A stretch of 64,000 nucleotides of DNA from Symsagittifera roscoffensis. Its lineage: Eukaryota > Xenacoelomorpha > Acoela > Convolutidae. Of this stretch, positions 43,760 through 55,249 are shown one piece after another. The notes under the pieces are model-generated. The model was given only the letters and a program-made list of their open reading frames with translations, was not told where the DNA came from and did no database searches. The first letter of the stretch is position 1; every line of letters begins with the position of its first letter. The translations under genes and the position numbers were made by a program. The DNA lies in NCBI RefSeq assembly GCF_963678635.1, contig NC_087070.1, forward strand, positions 14,883,840 to 14,947,839, read 5' to 3'.

Positions 43760-44760
43760 AAAAAGTAAACTTGACCTTTTTAGACTAACCACAGCACTAA
43801 CACCTAGACAATTTACGCACGTAGGATATAAAAAACTACTAAAAATTTTCACTGCACCCCGAGCTAATGATTATTCTATTGAATACTATGATCACAACAT
43901 TATCAGACCTAATCAAGATCAACTTCTCGACGAAGATAAGTTCGCTAACCCACAACTAACCGAAAAATTTTTCATCCAAACACCCTGCATCTTTACACTA
44001 AGCTCACTAAATAAAAAACACGACCACATCATTTCCGAAGCACTAATCGACATCCAAGCCTATGAATCATTTTACGATAAACTCAAACTTTTTCACAAAC
44101 CTTTCACTTCCTCACTCCAAAAGATCGAGATCTGCACTGTTCATACGACATCATGTTACGAACTAAACAAACTTACACATATTATGGATTCATTCAAAAT
44201 CATTTTAATTTACACACACCTTCACGACAACCCCACCATCATTTTCAAATTATTAATTCAAAGAACACTTCACCATTTTTCTTAAATTTCACATACTGTA
44301 TTAAAAACACTAACTTCTAAGGCATCCTCAGAAATTACGACCCAATAAACCAATTGTATATATTTTGTCCACTCACCAATACCTTTAATGTAGAAGAATC
44401 CCGACCCCTCATTATCCCGCATGAATATATTCAACCTATAGAAATCCCAATATTAGACTTCATTCACAATACTAAATATAATCACAAGCTTCTTAACCTC
44501 ATCCAGCACAGCAATCACGAGTATTCCGTTGGCACTGAAGAACTAAACACCATAAAAGCACTTCAATTGCTATGGCCACTACTTGAAACTAAAAATATCA
44601 TTCGCCTATTAGCAGTGTAACTAACCACATCAGATTCAATACACGATATCTTCCCTCATGGCTTCTTCCCCGATAATTAGGTAAGTACAAATTAAATAAT
44701 TTAACACTAATAATCTCAAAACAGACTAACCATTTCTTATTAAATGTTTCTTCATTAGTC
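43760..44760 (+). pseudogene. 3' ORF Z of family 2, copy B, with intron
   Basis: Fragments in several frames encode RPNQDQLLDEDKFANPQLTE, then LYIFCPLTNTFNVEESRPLII, HEYIQPIEIPILDFIH and VGTEELNTIKALQLLWPLLE. The frame stops after RLLAV at 44,618. A 78-bp intron (GTAAGTAC at 44,681; TTCATTAG at 44,758) follows FPHGFFPDN. No known domain is recognised. The hydrophobic-charged alternation looks globular. Confidence 0.45.
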
Positions 44761-45620
44761 TTTAGATCACCATCATTTATAAACAAGAAAACAGAAAACA
44801 GAAATAAAAATTGCAAACTCTTTTATACATTATAATCTTTTCAAATAGCAAACTATTTTTTAATTCATAAACTTTTCTTAACTAACCGCAATAAATGACG
44901 CAAAAAAAAATTATTCTCTACAGCAGTAAATTCATCTATAAATTCTTTTTCCCAATGGGGTAAATCTAAATACACTGAAAATAATTCAATAATTTCAATC
45001 CCCACAATGCAGTATATTTAAACTTTTCAGCAGTGAATTTTTACAAATGTCAGCAGTACTAACACAGCTCGCCCACGACGATTTGTTTAAATTATTGATT
45101 TCAAGTTTTAACTTTCACTGATAACAACTCAAACTAATAATAACAGGTTTCAAACTTTCTTTTAACCTGGTCGGAAAGGAATTATATAATAATCCCAATT
45201 AACCAACGCAGCTTACTAAACACCATAAAACACAAACTAACAGCATGACTAAGAAAAGAAAACCCACAGTATCCAAACTGGATTAAACTAGATTAAAGAA
45301 CTGATAGTTTATTTTTTTGAAGACTATTGATAAGTCTAAAAAAGAAAGCCGAAACACCAAAAAGTCGAAAGAAAAACCCAAACCAAACAATTTGATTTTT
45401 AAGAAAAGGACACAACTAAAACAAAAATTGGAAAAAACCAGAAACAAACGCGACACAAAAGGTTAATACAAAACAGGACCCCATAAAAAACCAGCATGAA
45501 ATCAAACCCTCACTCCTGGCCTAACCCACCAGAAGAGGACGACGTCCTGAGCATGCTTAATAGCCGGCCTAACCCACCGTGCTAGAATTCACGCTTTGTG
45601 ACACACTCCTTATTTTTGAT

Positions 45621-45648
45621 AAGAGGTACTCAAGTGTGAGTAACTCTT
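45621..45648 (+). other. Conserved 3'-UTR hairpin, copy B
   Basis: AAGAGGTACTCA and TGAGTAACTCTT pair with one mismatch around a 4-nt AGTG loop. The same hairpin is in copy A (14,300-14,327) and copy C (57,112-57,139). Two GGCCTAACCCACC words lie just upstream in all three. Confidence 0.6.
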
Positions 45649-46258
45649 TTAAAATAACTGAACTAAAATTAAAAGATTTTGCGCTAAAAACTAATAAAAA
45701 ATCATAACTAAAAAGAAGGACTAACTGAACATTTATTTATGTAAATTATATTTTGCAGTAATATGGATCATACACAATCACGAAAACGAGCATCAAGCAG
45801 CTAAGACGACCTCATCACACACAACCTATAGAATGGCTGAACACAACCCATATGCCGCTCACAACCACAACTCAAAGGATTTGAAGTACGGCTTGACTCT
45901 GAAGCAAAGGGCTTCATTGAAACAGACCAATGACCACCTCGATGTTCAAGTATAGGTACAGATCCGAGTTACAGGGCATTCCCTCCAAACTCGAGCTTCA
46001 CGCCATTCCCAATTCAGATCGAAACATAGTTTTCCATGTACAGACGATCATAACAAACCATCTTGAAATCAGATTGATTTTGTTGACGGTCTCAGTCATC
46101 GTTGAATGACAAAATGAAATCTACGATTCCAGTTTCCTGGAGCTTCTTCCCCCAAGAATGGAATAGAAATGATGCTCGCGAAATACGAACGATCAATCAT
46201 CCATCCTCCATTACAGAAATAAGTCAAAGAAACAAAAACTCTGTAAACCCCGGATGGG

Positions 46259-46623
46259 TGGAACCTGATCCAAACTATATATAATATTATTGGTTTTAAA
46301 TTAGGTATTTTATCCCTATAAAATATTGAAGACTAACCAGTCATACTCCATCTAACTAACAACCCATTTATTGGTAAGTGCTGAAATTACTTGTAATTTC
46401 AGCACCAGAGCATTTTGAGTTTAACTTACAACCTAGTTGCTTTCTCCAAGAGACCGACTCGTATCAAACCAGTATACTCTAGATCTATTGAGACTAAGAC
46501 ATATAAGAGTAAGATTAAGATCGGTATTTGACTAAGAAGTTGCACGAATCTCTCCGGCCGAAAATAAGATAGCGTGGCGAGCAGATGGTGTACTTTATGA
46601 ATTAGACCATCCGTCACAACCCA
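46259..46623 (+). repeat. 3' LTR of copy B
   Basis: 365 bp, from TGGAACCTGATCC to CACAACCCA. It contains the perfect 28-nt inverted repeat GTGCTGAAATTA-CTTG-TAATTTCAGCAC at 46,378-46,405. Its right end is about 220 bp from the TATA box of the GS-like gene. Confidence 0.85.
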
Positions 46624-46689
46624 TAACTCAAAATTGCATGCACAAACTAGCAGATTGTCCTTTCTAATATAGTTTCTGTCTGTTCCAAC
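46624..46689. repeat. Right flanking direct repeat of copy B (66 bp)
   Basis: Counterpart of 37,532-37,595. It begins at the base after the 3' LTR and ends CTGTCTGTTCCAAC. Confidence 0.8.
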
Positions 46690-46840
46690 GTTTTTCTACA
46701 AACCATTAGCAATAAATTTATTGAAGTTGATCGTTTCAAAAACCCAAATTGATTCGAAAACCAAGTTTTCACGTATTTAACTAAGAAGGATTTACGTTTT
46801 TGTTTTTCAACGTTACCTATATTTGCCATCCATTTGTCTC

Positions 46841-46876
46841 TATTTATACATTTATCTGAATTATTCTGTTCAGTTA
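46841..46876 (+). promoter_or_regulatory. Candidate core promoter of the GS-like gene
   Basis: TATTTATA at 46,841-46,848 lies 31 bp before the A of TCAGTT (46,870-46,875), which is the arthropod initiator consensus. Transcription from 46,872 would give a 28-nt 5' UTR before the ATG at 46,900. The fit of TATA, spacing, initiator and start codon is good. Direct evidence of transcription is absent. Confidence 0.55.
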
Positions 46877-46899
46877 AAATAAGAAAAAATCATTCAACA

Positions 46900-46976
46900 A
46901 TGGACGAAGTTCCCGAATTAGCGAAGAATGTGGACTTCACCCGATTCACTTGGTGTGACACGATGGGTATACCCAG
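46900..46976 (+). CDS. GS-like (class I / lengsin-type) protein, exon 1
   Basis: ATG GAC GAA... gives MDEVPELAKNVDFTRFTWCDTMGIP, followed by two bases (AG) of the next codon. FxWCDTxGxPR is the start of the GS beta-grasp domain. The donor is CCAG/GTCAGT at 46,977. The context CAACAATGG is a good start. Joined to exon 2 it reads GIPRCKVITREAL, where family members have VPRSK or similar. The reading stays open into the intron, so the exon end rests on the donor and on the join. Confidence 0.75.
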
Positions 46977-47794
46977 GTCAGTACACAAACCCCTCCCCTA
47001 TCTCCTCTTCTCCTATCAGTCCCCTCCCATTCCCTCACCCCCCTCTCCTGTCTCATGTAAAGGCCAGAAACTCTAACGAAACATCCACTGAATACGAGTT
47101 GGGTTAAATAATTTAGTGAAAGGGAACAAATCAACCGAAGTATAGAGTAACCAAAATGAGCAGAACAATTTTATGTACAGTAGCCAAAAGAAATGTCTTT
47201 GTTCCGACCCCCATACGAAGAGGGAAGGAAATGTGGTGTTGGTTATTTTCCCGCCAACGGATTTTGTGATTCAAAGAGATCTCATAAAGGCTCATAAGGG
47301 GTCAAGTAGGTACCAAATAAAAGACATTTCAGCTGTGATTTGGTTTCACAAAAGTTTGTAAAAGAGGTTTTAGTCTCGACAAAATTAGTAATTTTAAATT
47401 TCCCGGCCACATATTCAATGTTGACAGAAATGGACGTACAGAAAAGTTGGAGAACTCACAAAACTTTTATTTTTTAAATAACTTAATTGAAGGCTGAAAT
47501 GAAATTATTCACAAAATTTTTATATCGATCAAAGCTTCTGGCAAGTTATAGCATTTTTTTCAAACAAGCTACCTAAAAGTGTGTATTAAGTTTCAAGTGG
47601 TTTTGAAAGCTTCGAAAAGCCCTGAGTGGTCCGACTGTCCCTTTATTCATATCGAATAGTTTTTGGGAAATGAAAATTTTGAAAACCTATAAATTTTGGA
47701 CAATATCAAAGAGTGATATGTTGAGTCGTACAAAATTATTTTGATCGATCCAATTAACTAGCCGCAATCCAACTTGGAATAATTTTGTGCGGGA

Positions 47795-48092
47795 TAATTC
47801 GCCACGCGTAAATATTTCGCGTTAAGCTCCTAGCAATATGAATAAATTCATCAAAGCGCGCATAATTTAGTCCAGTACATGGCAAATTTGGCAAATTTCA
47901 AACCCCCAGAACTTTACAAAAATTAATCAGAGGTAAAGTATTTTTTTTTATATTTGAACTTAGGAGGTCGATATCTTCAATGTGATATAAACAAATGTTT
48001 ATTGAAAACTATTATTTCGATCGGCAAAAATTGACTGAAAAAAGACCACACTGAGCATAAGTATTCCGTTTTCTTCAAATGTTGGAACAATA
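47795..48092 (+). repeat. ~540-bp dispersed repeat, partial diverged copy (R1)
   Basis: Shares the order of words with R3 and R4: an interrupted GCG-rich AACGCG region, CCCCC-AACTTTAC, GAGGTAAAGTATTTT, GATATAAA, TATTCCGTT and GGAACAATAA at its end. The 5' hairpin part is absent. Confidence 0.55.
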
Positions 48093-48196
48093 AACTCGAA
48101 AAGTGTACTTTGAAATTTTTGTACCTTGAATTGGTCATAAAACTAGAAAGTTATAAGGTCAGCTATTCGAGGGACAATTATGAATAATTGAAAGCG

Positions 48197-48246
48197 AAAT
48201 TGAACGCTCATTAAGTATTTTCTAAGTTTTTACTTAGAATCGTTTA
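48197..48246. repeat. Left flanking direct repeat of copy C (50 bp)
   Basis: It starts AAATTGAACGCTCATTAAG and ends ACTTAGAATCGTTTA. The counterpart at 57,997-58,046 differs at two positions only. The RT fragment starts immediately after it. Confidence 0.85.
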
Positions 48247-49180
48247 TACGAGTTTAACAGATTATTCTATGGCATATCCATAGGACCAGCAGCTTTCTCA
48301 GCCTCCATGAGTAAAATCTTTCGACCACTCATACTTAGTAAAATTGCAATTACATACATAGACGATGTTTTTATGCAGTCACAAACAAAAGATGAAATGT
48401 TCATAGTTCTAGAAAATTATCATCAAATTCTAGAGAACGAAAACATGAAAGCAGCCCCAGTTAAATCACTTTTTTTAATTTGCGTATAATTTCTTGGACA
48501 CATCATAGAAAAAGACACTATAACCCCACTGAAGTCACGAATTGATGCAATTCAAAAACTCTAACCACAACAATTAAAAAAAATCCAAGAATTTCTCGGA
48601 ATGTTAAATTTCTTAAGTAAATACGTATATAGTGTGCAATTATACTTAAGACCATTTTATAGCACTCTTAGACAACAAAATAACTTTGAATGGACAACAG
48701 AGCATCAAACACGATTTGAAGAAATCAGAAAATTTCTCACTGAACAAGTTTTAAACACAATCCCAGATCCAAATCAACCATTTTATGCAATGTGGGATGC
48801 ATCAAATTTTGGCATCGGAGCAGCATTATAACAATCCCACAATGGGACAAATAAAATGAATCTTATATCAGAAAACTTTCGCCTATTTACACAAGCTGAA
48901 TTACGACTCTCTACTCTTATGCGAGAATGCACAGTAATTATATATACTTTAACAGAATTTGAATTTTTGACACTTGGATCCAAACATCCAACAGTTTTAT
49001 TTGCAGACCATAGACCTATCATATTTCTTTTTACCCAAAAATCAAATCCAAACTATAGAGATTCCAAACTTACACATAGTATGCACAGCAGGAAAAAACC
49101 TTGCACTACCTGATACCCTCAGTAGAAATACACCACTTGAACTATTAACAAGTAAAACGACAATTGATATACAATAAAAT
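48247..49180 (+). pseudogene. RT C-terminus and RNase H of family 2, copy C
   Basis: RT from YEFNRLFYGISIGPAAFSA and ITYIDDVFMQSQTKDEM, then the thumb (IQEFLGMLNFLSKYV). RNase H shows YAMWDASNFGIGAAL (Asp), LMRECTVIIYTLTEFEFL (Glu) and VLFADHRPIIFL (Asp), then a tether ending in LALPDTLSRNTP. Stops occur at 48,487, 48,828 and around 49,080. This fills the part missing from copy B. Confidence 0.75.
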
Positions 49181-51302
49181 ATAGAATTTTATCTCGCCAA
49201 AGATGAAACATCACCACGACTAGAATGTAAATACGCAATATAAACTGACATAGAACAATCACAAATTAATCATCTACAACATTTTCCACTCTATTTAGAT
49301 TGTCAAAACAACCATTATGAAGTTGATTTATTCAAGCCAATACCATATTCGCATTGGATCAAAAAAAATACTCAACAAAAAAGAATTAAACAACAACCAC
49401 ATAAAAAGGAGCCATTTCCTTTAATGTAAAGGAAAATCTGACTGATACATTAAATTTACCAGGACCGTTACCAAATGATTCAAAAAACACGATAAATCAA
49501 GTTTTTAATCTCCATGACCCACTTGACACCATACCCCTATCAAAAATCGAAATAGAAAATATTTTTCTACCAACAACAGAAAAAATTATACTAGAATTAT
49601 TACAGAAAAATCAAAACCTTGATCCCGTCATTAGACAACTCAAATCATGGCACAAATATAAAACTAAACCAATGAAAGCTGATACCACAATCTTAGGAAA
49701 CAAAACACTCCTTAAATACTTCAGAAAATTCAATAACACCACTATAAATGAAAACACAGACATTTTATAATATCAAACACCTGATTTTAAAGTACCATGT
49801 CTACCTTTAAGTACGATGTTGATAGCATTCAAAACTTCACACACCTTAAATACAAAAGGACATTCCGGATAAAAAAAAACATAATCTAATTTTATACAAA
49901 AGTTTTATTTCCCCAATGCACCAAATTGGATCAAAGTATTCTGCAACGATGGTATAATATGCCAATTGAATAAACCCTATCCAAATCAAAAACAAATCTC
50001 AGAAAATCGAGATTTTAAAGGACAAAGTCTTTATTTTAATCACAGAACATCATTTGACACGAAAAGACCAATTTCACCATCCTCAGAAGGAAACCCCTAT
50101 AGAATGGTAATTGTTGATGCATGTACACATTATGTAGCACTTAACCCAGTACCCCATTGTAAGGCTTATAATGCATATACGAACACTGTATAGCTAAATT
50201 CGGATTACCCGAAATCATAGTCACAGACAGTGGCACTGAATTTATTAATAATGAAATCATCACATTATGCCACTTATATAATATTAAACACAAACCAGCT
50301 ACGTTTCATGCACCTTGGACAAAAGGATTATTTGAAGGCTTGAACCGTTCACTACAAGAATACCTCAGATGTATCATTAATGGAAATGATACCCGATATA
50401 CTGAATGGTCAACAGATGTAAAATTATTTCCACTCTCATTTAATTCATAAATCACAACAACACTAGGAATGTCACCATATGAAATGGTATTTAACTAAAA
50501 CCACGTAAACCAATACGCCCACAAAAATGCACAAGGTTATTGTCAACCAAACAAAGATTCAATTTGTTATAACCTACCACTACATACCCATGATGAAGAC
50601 CACTTTCATCATCCACAAATTTTAAATTTAGCTTCCGGTACCCACGCTGAATGGATTTTAAATAGAGATAAAAACACAATGAAATTTATCAAAAAATATT
50701 TAAGAAAATTGCTACAAAGACAAAACATAAATACCCAAATCAATTCATGTTTTACACCAGCAAGAGACTTAAAAATAGGAACATTTGTTTTAATTCCCAA
50801 TTTCACAACACAAAAAAGAACTTCTAAAAATTTACCACCACTCCGTAAAGGACCATACAAAATAATTGAGAAACCCACTGATGTCACATACGAATTGATT
50901 GACACAATTGAAAAAGAAATCATTCAACACCGAAATAACCTTTTACCCTATTACCCAAAAGAATATGCACTCCGTGAATTAACAATATTATATTCTTTAA
51001 CAGGTTTAAAAATTGTTCAAAACAATTCAGAAACTAAATTAAATCATCACACTGATGAACAAACGAGCTCAAAAATGGATCAACAAAAAAAAATTGTTCA
51101 CCAAACATCCCCTAAACAAAAAACACGAACATCTCAAAAAGAAAGAAAAAATTGAAAAATGACAGAAAAAATTCTACCACAGGATCAAAAAGAAAAATCT
51201 GAACATAGAGAATTATCACGACTTAGAAGTCAACCACGAAAAAATTATAAAACCTTCATTCCACAATCTAAAATATTGAAGAAAGTTGGGTTCAAAAAAT
51301 AA
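49181..51302 (+). pseudogene. Ty3-type integrase of family 2, copy C
   Basis: The N-terminal zinc-binding region is readable as SHTLNTKGHSG..FYFPNAP..CNDGIICQLNKPYP. The catalytic residues all remain: MVIVDACTHYVALNPVPH (Asp), EIIVTDSGTEFINNE (Asp) and KGLFEGLNRSLQEYL (Glu). The C-terminal GPY/F module is LRKGPYKIIEKPTDVTYELI (50,850-50,910). A Lys-rich tail ends at about 51,302. Frameshifts and stops separate these parts, so the enzyme is not made. Confidence 0.75.
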
Positions 51303-51676
51303 CTTTCATTTTCAATTTCCATCATCTTCTTTTACTTATTTTGAACAATAGACATTTTCAAAATAACATGCTGAAAAACAGTCGAACAAATCTAGTTCAA
51401 AATCAGCCAATAGAAATCATAATGAATAAGACACTTTATTTATAGCAATACGACCTTATTGGTCGACACATATTCACCTCTTAGCCTATAACTTGAACTT
51501 TCAAACCTTCTCAAAATTTTTATAATATTTTTAACTGATATCACAGAAACCCTATTCATCCTTTTCAAAATCTTTTGCAACCTTTTCTAAACTTTTACTC
51601 AATCTTCAAAGTATATATACCCCTTTCCACAATCCTTGAAAATCTCCTCAAGTACGATAATTTAATAACTATTTAA

Positions 51677-52080
51677 ATGTTTCGCAATCTATTTAGTAGA
51701 ACAAAAGTTTTTCTATTATTTGTAATTTCTCTCACAGTTTTAACATCACTCATTCTGACAATATGTAAATTTTTTTAAAAAGGCAATCTTCACATTCGTA
51801 TTAGCCACCATTCTTTTATTTCTTTTTACAGGAGAATATTGGAATAAACATAAATTTTCATCAAAAAAGTTCCACTCTTAAAAATTTTTCAAAAGTGCTA
51901 ATCAACAACCCCCACACCAGTCCCCACCACTAACATCCCAGGAAAACCCAACAACACCCACAAGTACCCAAAACTCCCAATCATCTACACGCATTTCTTT
52001 CCAAGACAATCCATATACCTTTGAAGAAAGACACGCACGTTTATCTGAACCATTAGAATAACCCAACAAACACAGAACGC
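51677..52080 (+). pseudogene. Small hydrophobic ORFs between integrase and env
   Basis: MFRNLFSRTKVFLLFVISLTV (51,677-51,778, 33 aa) is a single membrane-like helix. The next frame at about 51,784 gives AIFTFVLATILLFLFTGEYWN, another hydrophobic stretch, then a Pro/Thr/Ser-rich tail ending in TFEERHARLSEPLE. Together they could be one frameshifted small membrane protein. No family is recognised. Confidence 0.35.
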
Positions 52081-52092
52081 CCTCCATAATGG

Positions 52093-52629
52093 GTGACTAA
52101 CAAATACCCTCACGGTGAACCACATTTAGTAAACAACCCACTAAACGTTTCATTCGATACAACACTATCTACATTACCCGAAACACTTTCCCTTCCCTCA
52201 ACACCTTCTTTAAGCCAAATATCACCATCAACTTTTCCCCCAAATTTTCCTACCAACCTTGATTCACGATATCAAGAACAATCATCTCAGAATATACCAC
52301 TACGATTAGATTGGATTACATTCGTAGCACCACCACCATTATTTGGTCAACATCAGGAAAGTAATAGATTACACAACTGGGCATTAAACAGATTACAATA
52401 TCGACACGATAATCACAAAGATATGCAAGAACATAACGTCCAAAGACTACAACAAAGCAGTCTCACACTAAAATTCGATCTTATAGTAAGACTTAATAAC
52501 ATTGTTCAACATCCATTTCCATTAGACCCTCCTAATATCACAGCTCAGTTTTTACCTCCCCCATTTATAACAACAGAAATAAATACGATAGATATACAAA
52601 AAAGCAATCGGATACATAACCTTTTATAA
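52093..52629 (+). CDS. 178-aa ORF of family 2 before env (unknown)
   Basis: An intact frame starts MTNKYPHGEPHLVNN. The first 70 residues are Ser/Thr/Pro-rich and low in complexity. Residues 75-150 are richer in His/Arg/Gln (LHNWALNRLQYRHDNHKDMQ) with a helical look. No second copy lies in the window, so conservation cannot be judged. It may be an accessory protein or the remnant of a longer one. Confidence 0.4.
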   Translation: MTNKYPHGEPHLVNNPLNVSFDTTLSTLPETLSLPSTPSLSQISPSTFPPNFPTNLDSRYQEQSSQNIPLRLDWITFVAPPPLFGQHQESNRLHNWALNRLQYRHDNHKDMQEHNVQRLQQSSLTLKFDLIVRLNNIVQHPFPLDPPNITAQFLPPPFITTEINTIDIQKSNRIHNLL

Positions 52630-52651
52630 CCCATACTCAAGATTGTCATAC

Positions 52652-53936
52652 ACATGTATAGTCTAACGATATTCACATTTCAACACCTCCTTTTTCTCAT
52701 TTTTTCCGAACCAATTCAAACCCCTCTCCTCGCACAGGACCTCAAGATTCATTAGTAACACACTACGATTGTGAAGAAAACGAACAGTAAACACTATACA
52801 AATATGCTATAAATCAAGTCACACAATGTGAGTCCGAACCACAAGCTATAGAAAAAACAAATATAGTAGCTACACTATACTCAAAAGCCTGAGCAACAAC
52901 ACTAATAGGATACAAATTTGCAGCAACATATTCCGAAAAGAAAGTACATTGTTCCCAAGTTTCAAACGGAATTAAAAATAGATTGGACCACGAATCTTTC
53001 TACCAAAGTAATATTGAAATATTACGACATCTTAGCCCTCAAGACTGTAAAAACGAATTAAAGCGACTAAACTTAACACCAAATGAAGGCACAAATAGAA
53101 AACTTGTAAATTTTCAAGTTTTCCCAGATGTAGCACATCAAGCAGAACTTGAAAAACGCCAAGGTCACATAAGACTAGATACAAAAATCCCCTTCCATGG
53201 AGCACACGGAAGATTAGCATACGATCTTCATGATAAACATTGGATACCACACATAGGAATAAATAATCCCTCAAATTGCAAAGCAGACACAAAAAATAAA
53301 GGATACCAATACATAATGTTTTTTGACTGGAAAATACAACTCGAAAAAATAAAACTTACACGTGACTTAAAAGACGATACAATTCTTTACCAAGGAATTA
53401 GACTCCCTTGCAAAAATGACCAAAAATTCTGCGATCATACAACACGCACACAAGCAACCTTTTTATGGTTTCTCGAAGAAACCTGCACAGTTTTTCAAGT
53501 AGCAAAATACACGCTAGAATGATCAAATTTCACCAAAAATATTTTATCGAATCATTTCCATATGATGATGTAAACCTTGACCAAATCAGAACTACAAACC
53601 TTAAATATAGAAACATCCACAATATTCCACATATGTACAGAACAATTTCAAGAACTACTTACAAAAATGGACACTTTACAACGACAATCAATAGATCAAA
53701 ACTTACGAAAACTTGCAGAAACAGCAGGATTTTCAGACATTTACGCACAAGATTACAGCGGATATTTAAAAGACATAAAATATTATATTCATCTAATTGG
53801 CAAAAATTATCGACCACAAGATATCTCACCAATCAATGGTTTTAGTTTTGTACATTTCAAAAACGAACTTTTAGCCTTTCTAGGATGGCCATATTATATC
53901 TTAGAAAGATTGACTATATTATACGCAATGTTTTAA
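52652..53936 (+). pseudogene. Env-like glycoprotein of family 2, copy C
   Basis: A signal-peptide-like start (MYSLTIFTFQHLLFLIFSEP) leads into VTHYDCEENEQ, AINQVTQCESEPQAIE, GYKFAATYSEKKVHCS and QDCKNELKRLNL, a cysteine-spaced ectodomain. ATFLWFLEETCTVFQVAK follows (53,455-53,505), then a helical segment (FQELLTKMDTLQRQSID) and ALLAFLGWPYYILERLTILY as the start of the membrane span. The pattern (C-containing YDC start, W-x5-C-x-F/L) resembles class-III-like glycoproteins of Ty3/Pao-type elements, but this is by eye only. Stops at about 52,788, 52,890, 53,520 and 53,934 and one frameshift break it. Confidence 0.6.
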
Positions 53937-55190
53937 TTTATTAGATTTATTTTTTCTTTATTAAAAGGAATTTATAACACATATGCAATCCACACACAAG
54001 TCAATAGACAACCAAGCGTAGCACGCATACTTTTTGCAGGATTTTTCGGACTATTTTCCACATCTATAAATAAATTACTTTTGGATGCACAAATAAAAGA
54101 AAACAATACAAAATTATCAACTACACCAAACACATATGACGAATCACAGAATAACACAAATACATTACCTAAAGCACCACAACTACCTAGTTTAAATCGT
54201 AGCCATCCACTATCACTAGTACCACGAAACTTCAGAAACTTAGCACAAGTAAACATTGCAAATTCAAGACCAAATCATATACAAAGTCCAATTCAACACA
54301 TTGTAACACAATAACCTCAAAACGACGATACATTACATATGAACAAATATTCAAACAACCGCATACCACAAATTTTCAATCTCAGAACAATCAACAAAAT
54401 TGGATCCCTTCACCGTTCCATTTCCCATCCAGCCAACATCCAAAACCCAATTCCCATCATCTCAATTTTTGCTTTCCCGCCACTTGAATCATCCCACGTT
54501 AACCCATCATCCGGCATCGATTTTGACACTAATTCAGACATCACCGTTTTTAATACAATTTCCCAATTTAATAACTCAGACATCGAAACCACAGACGAAT
54601 TTGCAAACTCCGAACTCAGCCCATCAACATTTTCCCATCCCACCTTTCGACCCATTCACTCCCAGTCCACAAATGATTCCCCCTCTACCATTTCTCATAT
54701 TTCCCAAGCAACCCCGACATACTCCCCCTTTACCAATGACCGTTCCAACAACAATTCCCCAGAAACCACACGAATTTCACAAGAACTAGATAATCTAATA
54801 ACACTCCAACAACAAATACAACGTCCTCACACTCTAACCATTCACCAATTATCATCAACATAACATCATCAATTTCACCAACTCCTACACCCTCTTCAAA
54901 TTATACCCCTTCTTTAGCTCAATCCTCAACATCAACCCATTCATCATCCACTACTAACCGTGCATATAAAACATTCAAAAGAAAATTTCCTAACCACCCG
55001 TTTCCCTCCAAACCCGGAACAACCCGCGATTATTTAAACCACCCTGACCACACTAATACTCCAGACTTTCTCCAAAATTCCCTACCCCTCTTCCCCCAAT
55101 ATACCATTAGTCATTCCAACCCTCACAATGAACAACCCTACTATGTCGATGAGCATGTACTAAACCCCACACTTCACTGGGCATCATTTT
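53937..55190 (+). pseudogene. Env membrane span and Pro/Ser/Thr-rich tail, copy C
   Basis: Same content as 42,420-43,707. The frame of env continues through TKLSTTPNTYDESQNN to 54,312, where a single TAA interrupts. It reopens in the same frame at 54,339 (174 aa: SISHPANIQNPIPIISIF, ELDNLITLQQQIQRPHTL). A one-base deletion near 54,860 ends it early compared with copy B. Confidence 0.55.
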
Positions 55191-55249
55191 ATTAGTTCTC
55201 AAATCCACTTTGTATACCACTAAATAACACACCTCACGAAATAGAAAAA

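Larger units (their letters stand above)
37596..46623 (+). mobile_element. Family-2 Ty3/gypsy-like element, copy B (both LTRs, rearranged inside)
   Basis: The copy has a 5' LTR (37,596-37,972), PBS, ORF0, gag, protease and RT up to about 41,948. An inverted piece of env follows, then env C-terminus, Pro/Ser-rich tail, ORF Z, 3' UTR and 3' LTR (46,259-46,623). RNase H, integrase and most of env are missing relative to copy C. It ends about 275 bp before the ATG of the GS-like gene. Confidence 0.85.

Noticed and set aside
48856-49113. Separate small protein at the RNase H end
   Set aside because: It is the RNase H domain itself (LMRECTVIIY, FADHRP) split by a stop and a frameshift.
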